A stretch of 64,000 nt of DNA from Fusicatenibacter saccharivorans. GTDB taxonomy: Bacteria > Bacillota > Clostridia > Lachnospirales > Lachnospiraceae. The position numbers and the translations under genes are program-made. Below, piece after piece: positions 9,220 through 17,186 of the stretch. The notes under the pieces are model-generated. The model had not been told where the DNA came from. It saw nothing but the letters and a program-made list of their open reading frames with translations, and did not search any database. Numbering within the stretch: the first letter of the stretch is position 1; each line of letters opens with the position of its first letter. The stretch covers positions 285,582 through 349,581 of the forward strand of contig NZ_JADNOP010000001.1 in the NCBI RefSeq assembly GCF_015557635.1. The letters run 5' to 3'.

Positions 9220-9273
9220 CGTGGCAGTCGCCAGATATCCATGCAAGCATGGCTGCCTGGCTCGTTGCTCACG
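9220..9273 (-). repeat. Structured repeat element, copy 1
   Basis: A 54-base element with an outer stem CGTG(a)GCA/TGCCACG, an internal loop with ACGAG opposite CGAC, a GCCAG/CTGGC stem, and a tip CCATGC-TT-GCATGG. A second copy with compensatory base changes is at 51548-51600. Here it lies between the T-box terminator and a second hairpin. Function unknown. Confidence 0.6.
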
Positions 9274-9580
9274 AAAAAAAGACCCCGCCCCACAAAGGGA
9301 CGAGATCTGAAATTTCGCGGTACCACCCTGATTTCTGCAGATACTTCCTGCAGACACTCATAACCGGTGCTGTAACGTACACCAAACGTCTGTCCCTACT
9401 TGCATTTCCAGTATCCTGCTATGCGTTCCGGACATCTGCTCCAATGCGAAATTTGAAATATTCCTGAACCTGAAGGAGCTTGCAGCCGATGACTCCCTCT
9501 CTCTGGCGGAAAAAATATTTCTCTGAACATCTTCACAGCATTTTTCCTGTTAGATTATTTATAAAACTTTCATAAACAAT
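9273..9580 (-). promoter_or_regulatory. T-box leader (tRNA-Phe) of pheST
   Basis: The T-box consensus AGGGTGGTACCGCG is present on the minus strand (9329-9316), followed by an 11-bp terminator (GATCTCGTCCC/GGGGCGGGGTC, 9308-9281) and seven Us. A long stem I region lies at about 9380-9560. Two UUC triplets (9457-9455 and 9450-9448) are candidate Phe specifier codons. Uncharged tRNA-Phe would pair with the specifier and T-box and prevent termination. Confidence 0.93.
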
Positions 9581-9584
9581 GTTT

Positions 9585-9613
9585 ATTGTACCGTCTTGAC
9601 CCCCGGATGTCAA
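9585..9613 (-). promoter_or_regulatory. Promoter of the pheST T-box transcript
   Basis: Consensus-like TTGACA (9613-9608), 17-base spacer, TACAAT (9590-9585) on the minus strand, immediately upstream of the T-box stem I. Confidence 0.8.
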
Positions 9614-9617
9614 GCCA

Positions 9618-10487
9618 TTATTTTCCCGCTTCTTTATTTGTCTCTTTATTTTCCATAAAATGCTCGATCGCCGCGTTCTGCAGTTTCCGCAGTTTATCCT
9701 CAAAATACGCGTTGATCTCCGCGCCGATCAGAAGGATCCACATGCAGAAATACATCCAGATCATGATAAACACGATCATCGTCAGACTGCCGTACATATT
9801 GGACGCTGCAAGCGCGATGTCGAGGTACATGGAAAATGCAAGGGAAAAAATAGACCAGGCAAGGGATGAGATCAGTGCACCCGGGCACTGGCTCTTAAAG
9901 CTCGCCTTCCGGTTCGGAATGCATTTATACAGTACCAGGAACAGAACCGCCAGCACGCCTGTCGTAATCAGGGTACGCATGCCCATGATAGAGGATGTCA
10001 CGCGCGCCACCATCGGCAGATGTTCCGTCAGCTTATTCTGAATGCGGGTTCCGAAGACCAGAAGCACCAGACTGGTGAGGAATGCAGCGACAAATATCAA
10101 GGTATATGCCATGCCCCGCAGCCGGTTGATGATGTAATTACGTGTCTCTGTTACGTGATAAATGCTGTTCAGCCCGTTTGTCAGCGCCGCAATGCCCTTT
10201 CCCGCCGACCACAGCGTTGTGATGATCGTAATCGGCATATAGGCAACGGACTGATAAAAGATCTCATTTACAATACCGCCCACGTAGTTCTGGAACTCCG
10301 TGGGCAGCATATTGATCAGAACGCTGTAAACATCGTCGCGTGTCAGCGGCGTATATTTTACAAGCGTAACAACCAGAAGAACAAACGGAATAAAGGAAAG
10401 AAGAATGAAATACGCACTCTGCGCTGCATAAGCACCGACATGGTCCTCATTCAGGCGCTTCATAAAACCGCGGATTGTTTTTATCAT
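9618..10487 (-). CDS. YihY/virulence factor BrkB family membrane protein
   Basis: A 289-residue integral membrane protein of the YihY/BrkB (UPF0761) family. The N-terminal AAQSAYFILLSFIPFVLLVV segment is the family's first transmembrane helix; about six helices follow, and the C-terminus is charged and cytoplasmic. The family was once mis-called RNase BN; its real role is unsettled and may involve transport or envelope function. It has its own weak ribosome site at ATG 10487 and no obvious operon partner, with GH13 115 bases upstream. Confidence 0.88.
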   Translation of the reverse strand: MIKTIRGFMKRLNEDHVGAYAAQSAYFILLSFIPFVLLVVTLVKYTPLTRDDVYSVLINMLPTEFQNYVGGIVNEIFYQSVAYMPITIITTLWSAGKGIAALTNGLNSIYHVTETRNYIINRLRGMAYTLIFVAAFLTSLVLLVFGTRIQNKLTEHLPMVARVTSSIMGMRTLITTGVLAVLFLVLYKCIPNRKASFKSQCPGALISSLAWSIFSLAFSMYLDIALAASNMYGSLTMIVFIMIWMYFCMWILLIGAEINAYFEDKLRKLQNAAIEHFMENKETNKEAGK

Positions 10488-10601
10488 CTGGCAAAACCGC
10501 CTTTTCTTTGTTTTCGTGAATCTATCCCATTATTGCACACATCTTGTATTGCAGGATAGCCTACAAAGCATATCATACTTTTCTTTCCTTCGCAAGGGAT
10601 T

Positions 10602-12446
10602 TCAATCCCATTTGCGGTAATACCATGCGTAACCGCGGGCTGGAACCGGAACACCGCGCAGAACGCGTTTTTCGCCGGTAAACAGATCCTTCCAGGTGAA
10701 CTCTCCCATATCGATCCATGCGGTACGGTCCTCGTTGCTGAAGTTGAAGATTCCCGTCACCATCTCATTGCCGGATTTTCTGCAGACGCAGAGAAGTGCG
10801 GTATCGTACGTTTCCTCGGTCCAGACATCCGCCTCCCCATCAAACGGACGATATTTGAATTTGAGCTCTTCCATCTTCTTCATCGAAGCAAAAATCCGAT
10901 TCTGTACCGTTCCTTTTTTATCCTTCTCCGGTTCCAGATCCCAGCGGAAGTGGCCGCGGTGAATATAACGGCTGTCGGATCTGCGGTCGTAGTCCTCGCT
11001 CTCCTTGTAGGAGTAATCGTTGACCTGGCCGATCTCGTCACCGCTGTAGATGACCGGAATACCGGACTGGATGAAGAGGTATGCATTCAGCATTTCGATT
11101 CTCTGGATGGCCTGTGCCGTCTTCTCTTCATTCTGCTCAAAGCCTGCCGCCTCAAGACCGCAGAGAGAAGCCGTCGTTCCGCAGAGACGCGCATCCTGCA
11201 GAACAGGATCGTCGTTGTAGAGCTCTCCTCTTGCATCGCTTCCCTCCACATAGCCGCGGAAGTAATCATTCAGATATTTTTTATGCGGTGCCTCGGCGAT
11301 GCCGAACTGTTTCAGCCATTCGTAATCGAGGCCCCAGCCGATATCATCGTGGCATCTCAGATAGTTCAGGAAGACATAGTCCTTCGGCAGTCTCGTCACA
11401 ATATCCATCTGATGTTTCAGCAGGCGGGTATCTGCCGTTGCAATGGTGTGCCAGGTGGATGCCATCGTCGTTACGTTGTACAGCATATGGCACTCCGGTT
11501 TTTCCAGAGTTCCGAAGTACGGAACAACCTTTTCCGGCTCCATGACAACCTCGCCGAGCAGCAGAACGCCCGGGCAGACGATCTCGGTGATCATACGCAT
11601 CATGCGGACAATGGTATGTACCTGCGGCAGGTTACGGCAGGTGGTGCCGAGCTGTTTCCAGATGTATGGAACGGCATCGATGCGGACGATATCGATTCCC
11701 TGGTTGACGAGATAGAGCATGTTGTTGACCATCTCATTGAAGACAACCGGGTTCGCATAGTTCAGATCCCACTGGTATGGGTAGAATGTTGTCATGACAA
11801 ATTTGTGACAGTCCTCTCTCCAGGTAAAGTTGCCCGGTGCCGTTGTCGGGAATACCTGCGGGCAGGTTTTCTCATATTCGGACGGAATGTCGTAGTTATC
11901 GAAAAAGAAGTAACGGTCCTGATACTCTTTTTCTCCGGCAAGTGCACGTCTGGCCCATTCATGATCCTCGGAAGTGTGGTTCATAACGAAATCCATGCAG
12001 AGACTCATGCCCTGGTCGTGGCATTTTTCAGAGAGTGCAGCCAGATCCTCCATCGTTCCAAGGGACGGCTGTACCGTGCGGTAATCGGCAACCGCATAGC
12101 CGCCGTCGCTTTTTCCCTTCGGCGTTGCAAGGAACGGCATCAGATGCAGGTAGTTGACGTTGCACTCTTTTAAATAATCCAGTTTTTTCTCAAGGCCGCT
12201 GATGTTATCTGCGAATGCGTCGATGTACAGCATCATACCGAGCATTTTCTGGCTCTTGTACCAGTCTTTCTGTTTTTCTCTTTTCCGATCCAGCGCTTTC
12301 CATTTTTTATTCCGCTCTTTGTACCACTGCTCCATGGCTGCACAGAGTTCCTCAAAGCGTCCCTGGCCGTTTGGATACAGCTCACAGTAGAGCCATTTCA
12401 GCTCGTCGTAGTGTTTTTCGAGTCTTCTCTGATATTCCACTGTCAT
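10602..12446 (-). CDS. Amylosucrase-like GH13 glucosidase/glucosyltransferase
   Basis: A 614-residue alpha-amylase-family enzyme closest in motif to subfamily GH13_4 (amylosucrase/sucrose hydrolase), which splits sucrose and may transfer glucose to alpha-glucan. Matching landmarks are HLMPFL.TPKGKSDGGYAV (about 101-119), MDFVMNHTSEDHEWA (151-165) and QWDLNYANP (225-233). The catalytic residues are D257 (VRIDAV), E299 (LLGEV) and D367/D368 (RCHDDIG). There is no signal peptide, so it is cytoplasmic. It starts at ATG 12446 behind GGAG. A consensus promoter overlapping a LacI-type palindrome precedes it, and a LacI repressor gene lies next to it, pointing to sugar control. Sucrose is inferred; other alpha-glucosides are possible. 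Confidence 0.85.
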   Translation of the reverse strand: MTVEYQRRLEKHYDELKWLYCELYPNGQGRFEELCAAMEQWYKERNKKWKALDRKREKQKDWYKSQKMLGMMLYIDAFADNISGLEKKLDYLKECNVNYLHLMPFLATPKGKSDGGYAVADYRTVQPSLGTMEDLAALSEKCHDQGMSLCMDFVMNHTSEDHEWARRALAGEKEYQDRYFFFDNYDIPSEYEKTCPQVFPTTAPGNFTWREDCHKFVMTTFYPYQWDLNYANPVVFNEMVNNMLYLVNQGIDIVRIDAVPYIWKQLGTTCRNLPQVHTIVRMMRMITEIVCPGVLLLGEVVMEPEKVVPYFGTLEKPECHMLYNVTTMASTWHTIATADTRLLKHQMDIVTRLPKDYVFLNYLRCHDDIGWGLDYEWLKQFGIAEAPHKKYLNDYFRGYVEGSDARGELYNDDPVLQDARLCGTTASLCGLEAAGFEQNEEKTAQAIQRIEMLNAYLFIQSGIPVIYSGDEIGQVNDYSYKESEDYDRRSDSRYIHRGHFRWDLEPEKDKKGTVQNRIFASMKKMEELKFKYRPFDGEADVWTEETYDTALLCVCRKSGNEMVTGIFNFSNEDRTAWIDMGEFTWKDLFTGEKRVLRGVPVPARGYAWYYRKWD

Positions 12447-12529
12447 GTTGTTTATTCTCCTTTATCTTATTCTTTATTTTGTCACATCATTCCGGTAACG
12501 GTAATTCTGTGTTACGTTTCTTCTCTTGC

Positions 12530-12569
12530 AGTATACCGTTGTGTGAATTATATGTCAACCGTTTACATA
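12530..12569 (-). promoter_or_regulatory. Promoter with overlapping LacI-family operator before the GH13 gene
   Basis: On the minus strand TTGACA (12558-12553), 17-base spacer, TATACT (12535-12530). Over the -35 lies a 19-base near-palindrome TATGTcAACcGTTtACATA (12551-12569) with a central CG, the usual form of a LacI/GalR operator. The adjacent LacI repressor is the likely ligand, which would block RNA polymerase until its inducing sugar appears. Confidence 0.82.
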
Positions 12570-12649
12570 CCATATTTTTCAACAAATTTCCGGCTTCTTC
12601 TTTGTCTTTTTTGCTATTTTTCTGTCTATCGTTTACCGCAGGGCAGAAA

Positions 12650-12690
12650 AAAACTCCGCGGTTTCTTTTTTCCGCAGAGTTTTCTTTTCG
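12650..12690. terminator. Bidirectional terminator after lacI
   Basis: Stem ACTCcGCGG/CCGCaGAGT with A/T-rich flanks on both sides, 10-50 bases after the regulator's stop codon. It separates the regulator transcript from the GH13 promoter. Confidence 0.8.
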
Positions 12691-12698
12691 TTTTTGTT

Positions 12699-13676
12699 TC
12701 ACGCCGAATCGCGCACCACAAGGCTCACCGGCATGGTCGTCACATTCGGCACCATCTCTCCCTTTCTTCTCCGGTCGATATACGCAATGGAAAGCTCCGA
12801 CATTTCCTCAATCGGCTGATGAATCGTCGTGATGGAAGGCGTGGTAATCCCGGCGATCACAGTGTCATCAAACCCAACAACTTTAATATCCTCCGGCACC
12901 CGTTTTCCCATGGCGTAAAGGCGCTGGAGTACCTGTGCGGCAATCAGGTCACTGCTTGCAAAAATGCCGTCCGTCTCCGGGTGCTCCAGAAGGCCCTTTT
13001 CAATATAGGATTCATAGTGCATGGAGCCGTAGCTTAAGCGGTCACTCAAAAGAACTTCCCCTTCAATCCCCCGCTCCCGGCAGACACGCAGGAATCCATC
13101 CGCACGCCGGTCCGCCGGCATATCTCTTCCGACGATTCCGCCGAAATGAAGCAGATGGCGGCAGCCGCAGTCCGCAAGATGCGATGCTGCAAGCGCTCCT
13201 CCCTGCTCGTTGTCACACTGGATCGTAATGGCCTCCGTATTTTCCTCTCGCTCGAAATTGACGATCGGAATTTTCAGATCATGAAACTTTTCAATCTGCA
13301 CATCGCGGCTTGCCATCACAACGCCGGTTACACGGTTGGAGATGAACATATCGAGATATTCGGTTTCTTTCTCCGGCTGATCTTTCGAGTTGCAGAGCAG
13401 AATCTTGTAGCCCCGCTTTGCCGCCGCGCTCTCGAGTGCACTGATCATTTTACTGAAAAACGGGTGCGAGATGTGCGGAACGATAACCCCGATCGTATTG
13501 GAATGCGCTTTTGCCAGGGAACGCGCCAGCTCATTCGGCTGGTAATTCATCTCCTGCATCGCCTGCGTTACTTTTTTTCTTGTCTCTTCACTGATGTATC
13601 CGCGGTTGTTGATCACGCGGGAAACCGTCGTCGCCGTAACGCCGGCGCGTGCCGCTATGTCCTTGATTGTCGCCAT
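12699..13676 (-). CDS. LacI family transcriptional regulator
   Basis: A 325-residue repressor with an N-terminal helix-turn-helix (MATIKDIAARAGVTATTVSR, residues 1-20), a hinge helix near residues 48-56 (PNELARSLA) and a periplasmic-binding-protein-like sugar domain. It starts at ATG 13676 behind GAGGAGAG; an upstream in-frame start lacks a ribosome site. A TATAAT box with an extended TG lies at 13725-13720. It probably controls the adjacent amylosucrase-like gene through the palindrome at 12551-12569, and perhaps itself. The effector is unknown, probably a sugar or sugar phosphate. Confidence 0.93.
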   Translation of the reverse strand: MATIKDIAARAGVTATTVSRVINNRGYISEETRKKVTQAMQEMNYQPNELARSLAKAHSNTIGVIVPHISHPFFSKMISALESAAAKRGYKILLCNSKDQPEKETEYLDMFISNRVTGVVMASRDVQIEKFHDLKIPIVNFEREENTEAITIQCDNEQGGALAASHLADCGCRHLLHFGGIVGRDMPADRRADGFLRVCRERGIEGEVLLSDRLSYGSMHYESYIEKGLLEHPETDGIFASSDLIAAQVLQRLYAMGKRVPEDIKVVGFDDTVIAGITTPSITTIHQPIEEMSELSIAYIDRRRKGEMVPNVTTMPVSLVVRDSA

Positions 13677-13754
13677 GTTTCTCTCCTCGTCATTTTCTAA
13701 CTGTTTTTCACTTTCGCCCATTATAGCACAAAAAATCTGTTTTCGGTGATTTTT

Positions 13755-15194
13755 TTAAAAAAGGGAACGGCAGTCGCCGATTTCAATGTTCTGGTAAAAA
13801 TAGCGGAGAATCTCCTCATACGATTTTCCCTGCTCTGCCAGATGTTTCGCACCGTTCTGTGACATGCCGACGCCGTGGCCGTAGCCGCCGCCGTAAAATG
13901 TAAAGGAGACAGCCGTTTCCCCTTCTTTTTCCGGAACCACGATAAAGCAGGCACTCGGAAGCAGCTCCATCTCACAGCTTACAGTTCCGTCATTTTTCTG
14001 AATCGGCCAGCCTTTCGCCGAGAGGAACTTTCGGATCTGATACTCTCCCTCGATTTCCATGGATCCTTTTTCCCCCTCGATAAGGACGGTTTCTGCCGCA
14101 CCTCCCTCTGACCGCCGCCGCACCTCAATCCCCGTGATCTCCCCGATTTTCTGATCCGCTGCCCGTTCTGACAGCACATCCGCCGGAATCGTCACCTGCC
14201 AGCGGTACCAGCCGTCCTCCACTTCCAGACTTGTGCTGTCCCTTTTGGTGATAAACGATGCAAACGCCTCCTCCGTCTCCGGTTCCTGCTTCTCCCCGCC
14301 TACCGTCACGCTCTTCAGATATTCTGCCGTCTCCGCCGTATTCCACACTTCATCCGTACTCGTCTTCCCGCAGGAGGTTGAGAAAAAATACGCCTGAATT
14401 GGTTCCCCGCCGCAGGTGATGATTTTTCCTTCTGTCTCCGCCACCGCAGCGTCTGTCTCCGGCTGCGCTTCCATATTGTGGTAGACCTGGCTTTCCACGC
14501 TGTCGTCTACATCCGCGTGGTAGTTCTCCCACGTTTTTTCACGAATCCTGGCACACGCATACGTTCTCGCACAGACCGCCTGTGCTTTTAATGCCTCCTT
14601 TTCATAGGAGGACGGCATCTCACTCGGCACGACATACCGAAGATACATTTCCAGATCAAGTTCATTTACAACGAGAAGTCCCTCTTCGCTTTTATAGATG
14701 ACAAAACTTCCCGGATAAACCGTCTCGTCCTCCGGCTTTCCCGTAAGGGAAACCGCCGTTCCCGCCGTCTCATCGGCCGGCACCACATGCACAACTTCCC
14801 CGCATTCCTGTTCCGTCACACAGATCGTCTCCTGCGGGGAAGCTATGTATGCGCCGTCGTTCATGGAAAGGCTTGCGTTTCCACGCAGGGACACCTGTTT
14901 CTGTGCGTATCCCAGCTTTCCGCAGTCCGTCAGAAGGACACGGATCTGTACCGGTCCGGCTGCCGTTGTTTCTTTTTGTTCTTCCTTTTTACTGTTCAGA
15001 AAAGCCGCGTTTTCCTGTTCCATGTTCTGTATCGTCTCCTCCTGCTTTTTGCCTTCCATCGTCTCCGTCCTGCTTTCTGCTGTCGCTGTCTCTTCCGGCG
15101 CATCCAGACGGCGCTTCACAACAAACAATAACAGCAGCAGGAGAATCCCCACTCCTAACAGTATCAATTCCAATTTATCATTTTTTCTCTTCAT
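13755..15194 (-). CDS. SpoIID/LytB-domain protein (membrane-anchored)
   Basis: A 479-residue protein with a single N-terminal transmembrane segment (LILLGVGILLLLLLFVV, about 10-26), a low-complexity acidic stretch and a SpoIID domain. Domain signatures are YVVPSEMPSSYEKEALKAQA (Glu is the catalytic residue in SpoIID), FFSTSCGKTS and GYGHGVGMSQNGAKHLAEQGKSY. SpoIID is a lytic transglycosylase that strips peptidoglycan during engulfment of the forespore. This one is longer than Bacillus SpoIID (about 340 residues) and lacks spoIIQ or spoIIIA neighbours, so it may be a paralogue acting in sporulation or cell-wall turnover. The ribosome site at ATG 15194 is weak. Confidence 0.85.
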   Translation of the reverse strand: MKRKNDKLELILLGVGILLLLLLFVVKRRLDAPEETATAESRTETMEGKKQEETIQNMEQENAAFLNSKKEEQKETTAAGPVQIRVLLTDCGKLGYAQKQVSLRGNASLSMNDGAYIASPQETICVTEQECGEVVHVVPADETAGTAVSLTGKPEDETVYPGSFVIYKSEEGLLVVNELDLEMYLRYVVPSEMPSSYEKEALKAQAVCARTYACARIREKTWENYHADVDDSVESQVYHNMEAQPETDAAVAETEGKIITCGGEPIQAYFFSTSCGKTSTDEVWNTAETAEYLKSVTVGGEKQEPETEEAFASFITKRDSTSLEVEDGWYRWQVTIPADVLSERAADQKIGEITGIEVRRRSEGGAAETVLIEGEKGSMEIEGEYQIRKFLSAKGWPIQKNDGTVSCEMELLPSACFIVVPEKEGETAVSFTFYGGGYGHGVGMSQNGAKHLAEQGKSYEEILRYFYQNIEIGDCRSLF

Positions 15195-15252
15195 ATCTCA
15201 TTCTATGCACACGGCTTTTTGTCCGATTCCTTTTCTTTTTGCGATTTTTCCT

Positions 15253-15281
15253 TGACAAATACCGCCCTATGGTATATAGTA
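15253..15281 (+). promoter_or_regulatory. Strong plus-strand promoter of the B12-riboswitch RNA
   Basis: TTGACA (15253-15258), 17-base spacer, TATAGT (15276-15281). It points away from the divergent SpoIID-like gene and into the cobalamin riboswitch, with transcription expected near 15288. Confidence 0.82.
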
Positions 15282-15309
15282 CGGTTGTGTATAAATTTCA
15301 TATCAACAT

Positions 15310-15492
15310 CCAGAGTGCATCAAAAGAAGATCCGTCTTTTGGTGAGAGAGGGAATTCAGGTGAGATTCCTGGGCGATCCGGTCACTGTAATCAGGGAGTG
15401 AAGCATAACAAATCCATTGTATGTCCGCAACATATGAGAAGGAATGTGGAACGATGATCTGTAAGTCAGGAAACCTGCTCTGTATGCATAGG
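15310..15492 (+). ncRNA. Cobalamin riboswitch aptamer
   Basis: Contains the class I cobalamin core in order: GAGAGGGAA (15346), GGTGAGATTCC (15359), GGGCGATCCGGTCACTGTA (15371) and AAGTCAGGAAACCTGC (15463-15478), closed by a TGCAT/ATGCA P1 pairing (15315/15485). It senses adenosylcobalamin or a related corrinoid. Unusually, no protein gene follows: a structured RNA and a terminator complete the transcript. The remaining 15195-16071 interval holds only this transcript, a bidirectional terminator and a palindromic element. Confidence 0.9.
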
Positions 15493-15529
15493 GTTGATGC
15501 TTCCGATGAAAGCTTCCATTCAAAGACTA

Positions 15530-15749
15530 TTATGGGATATGGAATGTCTGAAAATTTTCGATTAGATTTTTAGAAACCTTCGAGCGAGATTTATGCATTG
15601 CATTAAACGGCCGGGTAAACCGTTTCAGATTCTGGTTTCGCCTGTTCTTAGTCAGGCGCCATCCTCCGCTTAAAGGTGTCTGCTATTCCGCTTGCAGGTT
15701 GATTCAGATGGCGAAGCGGTTACCCACCTCTGAAAAGAATATGACATAA
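15530..15749 (+). ncRNA. Structured non-coding RNA downstream of the B12 riboswitch, 6S-like candidate
   Basis: About 220 nt with no convincing ORF. A closing stem TTATGggATAT/ATATgaCATAA (15530/15749), an inner stem GGGTAaACCG/CGGTTACCC (15613/15725), a hairpin CGCCTG/CAGGCG (15639/15658) and CGCCATC/GATGGCG can be drawn. Four blocks match the 6S RNA at 17187-17382 in the same order: GGAATGT (15541), GAAACCT (15573), TTAAACGG (15603) and GCGGTTACCCACCT (15716; 13 of 14 bases identical). It may be a second, divergent 6S RNA whose synthesis is set by B12. The 6S assignment is inference. Confidence 0.6.
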
Positions 15750-15754
15750 CTGGT

Positions 15755-15796
15755 AAGATTCTGTTGGATTCGAAAACAGGGTCTTTTCTTTTTCTG
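15755..15796 (+). terminator. Terminator of the B12-riboswitch RNA
   Basis: An 11-bp stem AAGATTCTGTT/AACAGGGTCTT (15755-15765 / 15775-15785, two G-U pairs) with a nine-base loop is followed by TTCTTTTTCTG. It ends the transcript about 500 bases after the promoter, with no coding sequence between. Confidence 0.75.
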
Positions 15797-15831
15797 TTTT
15801 TTCAGAATTCGTTTTCTGCATATTTTCCCAT

Positions 15832-15892
15832 AAAAAGGCTCCCCGCCTGCGCTCCTGTTTTCACAGGACGCTGCAGGAAGGGAGCTTTTTTA
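15832..15892. terminator. Bidirectional terminator
   Basis: Outer stem GCTCCC/GGGAGC with inner CCTGC/GCAGG and TCCTG/CAGGA stems, flanked by A5 and T6 runs, so it can stop both galM (minus) and the plus-strand RNA. Confidence 0.8.
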
Positions 15893-15901
15893 TGCTGTTT
15901 C

Positions 15902-16061
15902 TATAGCAAGACCCGAAAATAATGCAAAAAAGGCAGTGCTGCAGAGCGCGAATTGCAAGGAACAGATTTGAAGGCGTACCGAGGTACGACGAAAATCTGT
16001 GACGCAGTAATTCACGCTCTGCGGTGCTGAATTTTTTGCATTATTTTCGAGGATTGCTATA
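15902..16061. mobile_element. 160-bp palindromic MITE-like element
   Basis: Two long arms nearly mirror each other. Left arm blocks are TATAGCAA, GAAAATAATGCAAAAAA, CAGTGC and GCAGAGCG; right arm blocks are CGCTCTGC, GTGCTG, TTTTTTGCATTATTTTC and TTGCTATA. An inner hairpin is formed by ACAGATTTT/AAAATCTGT and CGTACC/GGTACG. There is no ORF. This is the structure of a miniature inverted-repeat element or large REP; it lies 11 bases from the galM stop codon. A TA target duplication is possible. Confidence 0.72.
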
Positions 16062-16071
16062 AAATAGGATC

Positions 16072-17115
16072 TTAGAAAATGAATTTGTATACGGTTGTGG
16101 TGTCGTAAGTATCGCCTGCCTCGAGGATCGGTTTCTCCTCACCCTCCTGGTTGATGGCATTCGGCACATACTGAGATTCCAGGCAGAAGCCGTTGCGTTT
16201 GTCATAGAATACCCCATTCTTTCCGGTAACCGGAGCAATGAAGTTTCCGGCGTAGAACTGAACGCATGGCAGATCCGTGAAGGCTTCCATGGTGATGCCG
16301 CTCTCTTTGCAGGATGCGACTGCCATCAGCTCAATGCTTCCCTCGACAGCCTTGTCCAGGATAAAGTTGTGGTCGTAGCCGCCGGTCAGTTTGAGCTGTT
16401 CGAAATCTGCTTCGATCTCTGCTCCGATTGCTTTCTCTCTGGTGAAATCCATCGGGGTTCCCTGTACCGGTGCATGCTCGCCGGTCGGGATGGATGCAGA
16501 ATCGATCACCGGGCTGAACTGCTCCGCTTTTAAGACAAGTGTCTGGTTCTCAATAGATCCGGCATCGTGGCCTGCCAGGTTGAAGTAGCTGTGGTTTGTC
16601 ATGTTGACAACGGTATCCTGATCGCAGCTTCCCTCATAGTGGATTTCTACGGCGTTCTCATCGGTCAGGGTATACGTAACGGACACTTCAAAGTTTCCCG
16701 GGAATCCCTGGTCTCCGTCCGGGCTCATCAGAACGAAGGTAACGGCGCTGTCATCCGCCTCTTCTACATTCCAGAGGCGGTAATCGTATCCGTCCGGGCC
16801 GCTGTGCAGGTTGTTGTTGTTCTCATTTTTTGCCAGCTGGTATGTTTTTCCGTGCAGTTCAAATGCTGCTCCCGCGATACGGTTTCCGTTTCTTCCGATG
16901 GTGGCTCCAAAATGGCTTCCGTCGGTCTCATAGCCGGTTACGGAGTCAAATCCAAGGACAACGTCTCTCTTCTTTCCATCCTTATCCGGAACGAGAACCG
17001 ATACCAGATGTGCGCCGTAATCGGTTACACTGATTTCCATTCCGTTTTTATTGGAGAGCGTGTAGAGCAATGCTTCTTTTCCGTCTTTTGTTGTTCCAAA
17101 ACCCTGTTTTTTCAT
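16072..17115 (-). CDS. galM: Aldose 1-epimerase (galactose mutarotase)
   Basis: Interconverts alpha and beta anomers of galactose/glucose, feeding the Leloir pathway. The 347-residue protein shows NNLHSGPDGYDYRLW (substrate-binding His and flanking residues), the catalytic His in MTNHSYFNL and the catalytic Glu in FCLESQ near the C-terminus. It starts at ATG 17115, where GGAG precedes it; an in-frame extension upstream overlaps the 6S RNA and its terminator and is not coding. It has no gal neighbours. Since the 6S terminator ends only about 32 bases upstream, galM may be expressed by read-through from the 6S promoter, as no separate promoter is evident. Confidence 0.95.
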   Translation of the reverse strand: MKKQGFGTTKDGKEALLYTLSNKNGMEISVTDYGAHLVSVLVPDKDGKKRDVVLGFDSVTGYETDGSHFGATIGRNGNRIAGAAFELHGKTYQLAKNENNNNLHSGPDGYDYRLWNVEEADDSAVTFVLMSPDGDQGFPGNFEVSVTYTLTDENAVEIHYEGSCDQDTVVNMTNHSYFNLAGHDAGSIENQTLVLKAEQFSPVIDSASIPTGEHAPVQGTPMDFTREKAIGAEIEADFEQLKLTGGYDHNFILDKAVEGSIELMAVASCKESGITMEAFTDLPCVQFYAGNFIAPVTGKNGVFYDKRNGFCLESQYVPNAINQEGEEKPILEAGDTYDTTTVYKFIF

Positions 17116-17147
17116 GTTCCTTCTCCTTTTGGTTGTATGTAACGTAT

Positions 17148-17178
17148 AAAAGAGAACCATTTTCATGATTCTCTTTTT
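17148..17178 (-). terminator. Terminator of 6S RNA
   Basis: Near-perfect stem AAAAGAGAAtCAT/ATGgTTCTCTTTT with a GAAA-like loop, followed by TTTTATAC on the minus strand, directly after the 6S closing stem and before galM. Confidence 0.82.
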
Positions 17179-17186
17179 TCTCTTTT

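Noticed and set aside
10950-12173. A 407-codon open frame on the plus strand
   Set aside because: Antisense to the amylosucrase-like gene, whose catalytic motifs are all present; no start signal.
15530-15749. tmRNA or RNase P RNA as identity of the riboswitch-linked RNA
   Set aside because: No tRNA-like ends, tag frame or CCA for tmRNA; no GAGGAAAGTCCGGGC or ACAGAAA core for RNase P RNA.
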